A stretch of 42,984 bases of DNA. Source: Streptomyces sp. CBMA29 (GTDB taxonomy: Bacteria; Actinomycetota; Actinomycetes; Streptomycetales; Streptomycetaceae). Below are positions 40,723-42,984 of the stretch, one piece after another. The stretch is from contig NZ_MECL01000171.1 of NCBI RefSeq assembly GCF_014596445.1, forward strand, positions 1-42,984. Reading direction: 5' to 3'. Both the position numbers and the translations under genes were made by a program. The notes below the pieces were generated by a model. It saw nothing but the letters and a program-made list of their open reading frames with translations, made no database searches and was not told the DNA's origin. Numbering within the stretch: position 1 is the stretch's first letter; each line of letters opens with the position of its first letter.

Positions 40723-40893
40723 CCAACCCTCCACTGCGACGTGACTCCGCTGCACCCAGTCCACCAGTTCGCGATGTCCTGGACCGGGCGCCTGGCGATA
40801 TTGGCTCACAATCGCCCTATTGACTACCTTGCGTGCCGCGGCCCGGTCGGGTTGTGTGGTGAAGCTCGCCATCACCCCAAGGCGGAGGCAGTT
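40723..40893. promoter_or_regulatory. Divergent control region of the effector/NLR pair and the DUF397-MFS genes
   Basis: 171 nt, less GC-rich than the surroundings. An inverted repeat GGCGAT-11-ATCGCC is at 40794-40816, around ATTGGCTCACA. TTGACT (40820-40825) is a -35-like hexamer rightward. The region probably holds both promoters; the repeat may be an operator. Confidence 0.4.
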
Positions 40894-41112
40894 GTGGCCG
40901 ACATGAACTTCGAGACCGCCCTGTGGCGCAAGAGCAACAACAGCGGTGACACAGGATGCGTTGAAGTCGCGCTGAACACCCCCTCGATCGGCGTCCGCGA
41001 CACCAAGCAACGCGGCACCGGGCCCATACTCTCCTTCAGCCGCTCGGCATGGACTTCCTTTCTGGACGGTGTGCGCGGGGGCGATTTCGAGGCCGAGGAG
41101 AGCACGACCTGA
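40894..41112 (+). CDS. DUF397 protein (separate lineage)
   Basis: A 72-residue DUF397 protein: MNFETALWRKSNNSGDTGCV, EVALNTPSIGVRDTKQRGTG, PILSFSRSAWTSFLDGVRGG. It keeps the W-R/K-K-S and C-V-E-V-A landmarks but is far from the four copies at 34.8-35.9 kb. GTG 40894 has GGAGG 5 nt upstream; ATG 40903 is also in frame. No HTH partner is adjacent; its neighbours are an MFS gene downstream and the effector/NLR pair on the other strand. Confidence 0.82.
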   Translation: MADMNFETALWRKSNNSGDTGCVEVALNTPSIGVRDTKQRGTGPILSFSRSAWTSFLDGVRGGDFEAEESTT

Positions 41113-41156
41113 GCGCGAGCCCGCAGGACCGTGCGACCAGCGTAGCGGATTCACCC

Positions 41157-42338
41157 GTGACCACAGTCGGCCGGGTCGGTCCGCTGCTTGCCTCCACCGG
41201 AATCTCCGTCACCGGTGACGGTGCCTTCATGGCCGCAGCCCCGCTGTTGGCGGCTTCCCTCACCCGTAACCCGCTGGCGATTTCTACGGTCACGGCCGCC
41301 TTCTACCTCCCCTGGCTGCTCGTCGGCCTGCCCGCCGGGGCACTCGCCGACCGCTGGCCGCGCCGGACCGTCATGATCACGGCCGACCTTCTGCGCGCCG
41401 TGGTCCTGGGTGCTCTCGCCGTGGTCGTGGTGAGTGGTCACGCCAGGCTGCCGCTGCTCGCCGCGACGATCCTGATCGTCGGTGTCGCGCAGTGTTTCTT
41501 CGACGCCTCCTCACAAGCCGTCATCCCGCTTCTGGTCGGCCGCAACAAGGAATCACTCACCAAAGTGAACGGGCGCTACTGGGCCATCGACACCGTCGGG
41601 CGTTCGTTGGCCGGACCGCCACTCGGCTCCGGCGCCTTCGCGCTCAGCGCCGCCGTGCCCTTCGCGGCCGATGCCGCTTCCTTCGTGTGTTCGGCCGCTT
41701 GCATCACCCGCCTACCGAAGATGGCCCCCAGCACGCAGCAGACCGCGTCGCTCATCACGGCGATCCGTGCCGGACTCCACCACTTGCGCACGACCCCCGA
41801 CTTGCGCACGCTCGCGGCGAGCATGGCTGCGTACAACTTCGCCTACAACCTCTCCATGGCGACGTTCGTGCTGTACGCGACCAGCAACCTGCATGTCGCG
41901 ACGGCCGGTTACGGACTCCTGCTCGCGGTCGCGGCCCTCGGCGGAATCGCCGCGGGCTGGCGTGCCGCCCCACTGACCCGCCCGCTCAGCTACCGGCAGA
42001 TGATGGCCATCGCCAGCGCGTTGCAAGCCCTCGCCTGGAGCGGCATCGCCGCCGTCCCCAACGCCTTCGCCGCAGGAGGCTTCCTCGCGATACTGGGCGC
42101 CGCCTCCACCCTCACCAGCGTCGCGGCGGGCTCCGCACGGCAGGCGCTCACACCCGACGATCTCCTCGGACGGGTGGTTTCCGCATTCCGCCTCTTCGGC
42201 GTCGGAGCCGCGGGGCTGGGCGCCCTGACAGGCGGCCTCGTCGCCCGCGAAGCTGGCCTGCGCGCACCGATGTGGGGCGCCGCCGTACTGCTGTTGGTAG
42301 CTGCGATGGGGCTGCGGCCATGGCGACCGCCCAACTGA
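41157..42338 (+). CDS. MFS transporter, probable drug/metabolite exporter
   Basis: A 393-residue protein with about 12 membrane helices, beginning VGPLLASTGISVTGDGAFMA. It has the MFS loop motif GLPAGALADRWPRRTVMITA between helices 2 and 3. The repeated half begins AASMAAYNFAYNLSMATFVL, with AGYGLLLAVAALGGIAAGWR. The pattern is that of MFS_3/enterobactin-exporter-like proteins in actinobacteria. The start is uncertain: GTG 41157 fits the topology but has a poor ribosome site, while a good GAGGAGAG (41096-41103) precedes a CTG in the same frame near 41109 that would overlap the DUF397 stop. Substrate unknown. Confidence 0.84.
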   Translation: MTTVGRVGPLLASTGISVTGDGAFMAAAPLLAASLTRNPLAISTVTAAFYLPWLLVGLPAGALADRWPRRTVMITADLLRAVVLGALAVVVVSGHARLPLLAATILIVGVAQCFFDASSQAVIPLLVGRNKESLTKVNGRYWAIDTVGRSLAGPPLGSGAFALSAAVPFAADAASFVCSAACITRLPKMAPSTQQTASLITAIRAGLHHLRTTPDLRTLAASMAAYNFAYNLSMATFVLYATSNLHVATAGYGLLLAVAALGGIAAGWRAAPLTRPLSYRQMMAIASALQALAWSGIAAVPNAFAAGGFLAILGAASTLTSVAAGSARQALTPDDLLGRVVSAFRLFGVGAAGLGALTGGLVAREAGLRAPMWGAAVLLLVAAMGLRPWRPPN

Positions 42339-42394
42339 CCGGACCGAAGTGCACACTTCATTAATCCGGTGAGCGGTGACCGGTTCGCGCCCGC

Positions 42395-42670
42395 TCACTC
42401 ATCCCCTTCGTCCTCGTCCCACTCACCCTCCTCGTCACCGTCGAGTCCAAGCGCCGCGTACTCGGGGTGGGCCTCGAAGCGACCGGCTATCTCTCGGATG
42501 TCAGCCTCGGCTTGCCACCAGGCGTCGGGGTCCAGGGCACGGAGAGCGTGCACGCCGCTCTCCAGGCGCTCGCGAGCGTGGGCATCTTCCTGGCCGCCTT
42601 CAGCGCGGACCTCGTCAAGCCGCTCACAGCAGAACTCGTAGATGTCCGGGAGGCTCTGGTAGGGGAACAC
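42395..42670 (-). CDS. Small acidic protein, unknown function
   Basis: A 91-residue soluble, helical protein: SLPDIYEFCCERLDEVRAEG, RERLESGVHALRALDPDAWW, QAEADIREIAGRFEAHPEYA, ending in a run of Asp/Glu (LDGDEEGEWDEDEGDE). I recall similar short proteins in Streptomyces accessory regions but no name. GTG 42670 has GAGG upstream. Codon use is less biased than in the core genes, fitting an accessory origin. Confidence 0.62.
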   Translation of the reverse strand: MFPYQSLPDIYEFCCERLDEVRAEGGQEDAHARERLESGVHALRALDPDAWWQAEADIREIAGRFEAHPEYAALGLDGDEEGEWDEDEGDE

Positions 42671-42782
42671 GCCTCGTGCCTCGCGTCCGGGTACGCGCTG
42701 TCGGTGGCGTGCGGCGTAGGTGCTCGACCGGCTCCGGCACCAACTCCGGCCCCCGCCAACGCCGTTCCCCGGCGGGGCGCGG

Positions 42783-42984
42783 TCAGCGCTCGCCCTGGGC
42801 GACCTCGATCGAGCCGTGGAGGTCGTGGGCGGCCTGGAAGGCGCTGGCGGCGGAGAGGGCGAGGCAGGAGGCGAGGACGAGGGCTATGGCGCGGGGGGCG
42901 CGGGCGCGCAGGTGGGGGGTGGTCGGGGGGTGGGCCAGGAGGGCGGCGACGCGGCGCGGTACGGGCCCGGTGGCGGCGGGGAGG
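42783..42984 (-). CDS. C-terminal end of an M56-like membrane metallopeptidase, partial
   Basis: The frame enters from the right edge and stops with TGA at 42783-42785, giving about 66 residues. It reads PVPRRVAALLAHPP, then a membrane helix IALVLASCLALSAASAFQAA, then HDLHGSIEVAQGER. This end (PRRVxALL, last helix, AAHDLH...EVAQ) is typical of streptomycete BlaR1/M56-family peptidases, usually paired with a BlaI-type repressor. The catalytic HEXXH lies outside the window. Codon bias is very strong. Confidence 0.65.
   Translation of the reverse strand, partial: LPAATGPVPRRVAALLAHPPTTPHLRARAPRAIALVLASCLALSAASAFQAAHDLHGSIEVAQGER

Noticed and set aside
40723..40872. Start of the effector gene at ATG 40872
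   Set aside because: Poor ribosome site, atypical residues before the hydrophobic helix, and an AT-rich stretch with an operator-like dyad. Not fully excluded.

Overview
The window is high-GC actinobacterial DNA, most probably Streptomyces or a close relative. Evidence: very GC-rich third codon positions, frequent GTG/TTG starts, 4-nt start/stop overlaps, WhiJ/Scr1-type HTH plus DUF397 genes, and a gene order (orphan nuoD, ECF sigma, folate block, ftsH, hpt, tilS, dacB, ppa, thrE, gadB) that I recall from the middle of Streptomyces chromosomes. Assignments come from reading translated sequence; no database search was possible.

Core half (about 1-29 kb). A partial methyltransferase-like gene and an orphan NuoD-like gene lead into an ECF sigma factor with a SnoaL-like tail. 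Next comes a leftward block: a coiled-coil membrane protein, a cysteine dioxygenase/rhodanese pair, DUF3180, folK, folB, an NTF2-like gene, folP, an MprF-like lysyltransferase, folE, ftsH, hpt, tilS, a DUF2342 metalloprotease and dacB. folK/folB and NTF2-like/folP overlap at start/stop codons, so the folate genes look co-translated. Rightward ppa follows with a long-stem terminator. Then come a ThrE-type exporter and a DedA protein (both leftward), and an ABC ATPase, a YbjQ protein and gadB (rightward), gadB with a structured leader. A SpoIIE-type phosphatase is broken by a frameshift in a G8 run. A dodecin gene and a large inverted repeat precede a HelD-family gene that best fits helR. Beside helR lies a palindrome that I read as the rifamycin-associated element (RAE).

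Envelope/accessory half (29.5-43 kb). A small membrane protein is translationally coupled to a divergent MreB/Mbl-like protein. After a HEXXH protein and a DUF2786 protein comes a secreted GH25 muramidase. The remainder is accessory: an Scr1/WhiJ-type HTH regulator followed by four DUF397 genes that arose by tandem duplication of a two-gene module; a divergent pair made of a serine-recombinase-like protein without the catalytic serine and an RsbW-like ATPase; and a leftward two-gene cassette. That cassette encodes a small helical protein ending in GRVYQAARDQHITE, coupled to an NB-ARC/TPR NLR-like protein that starts with almost the same motif. This is the layout of bacterial amyloid-signalling (BASS) effector/NLR pairs and is the most interesting system in the window. 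A fifth DUF397 gene with an MFS transporter, a small acidic protein and the tail of an M56-like peptidase close the window.
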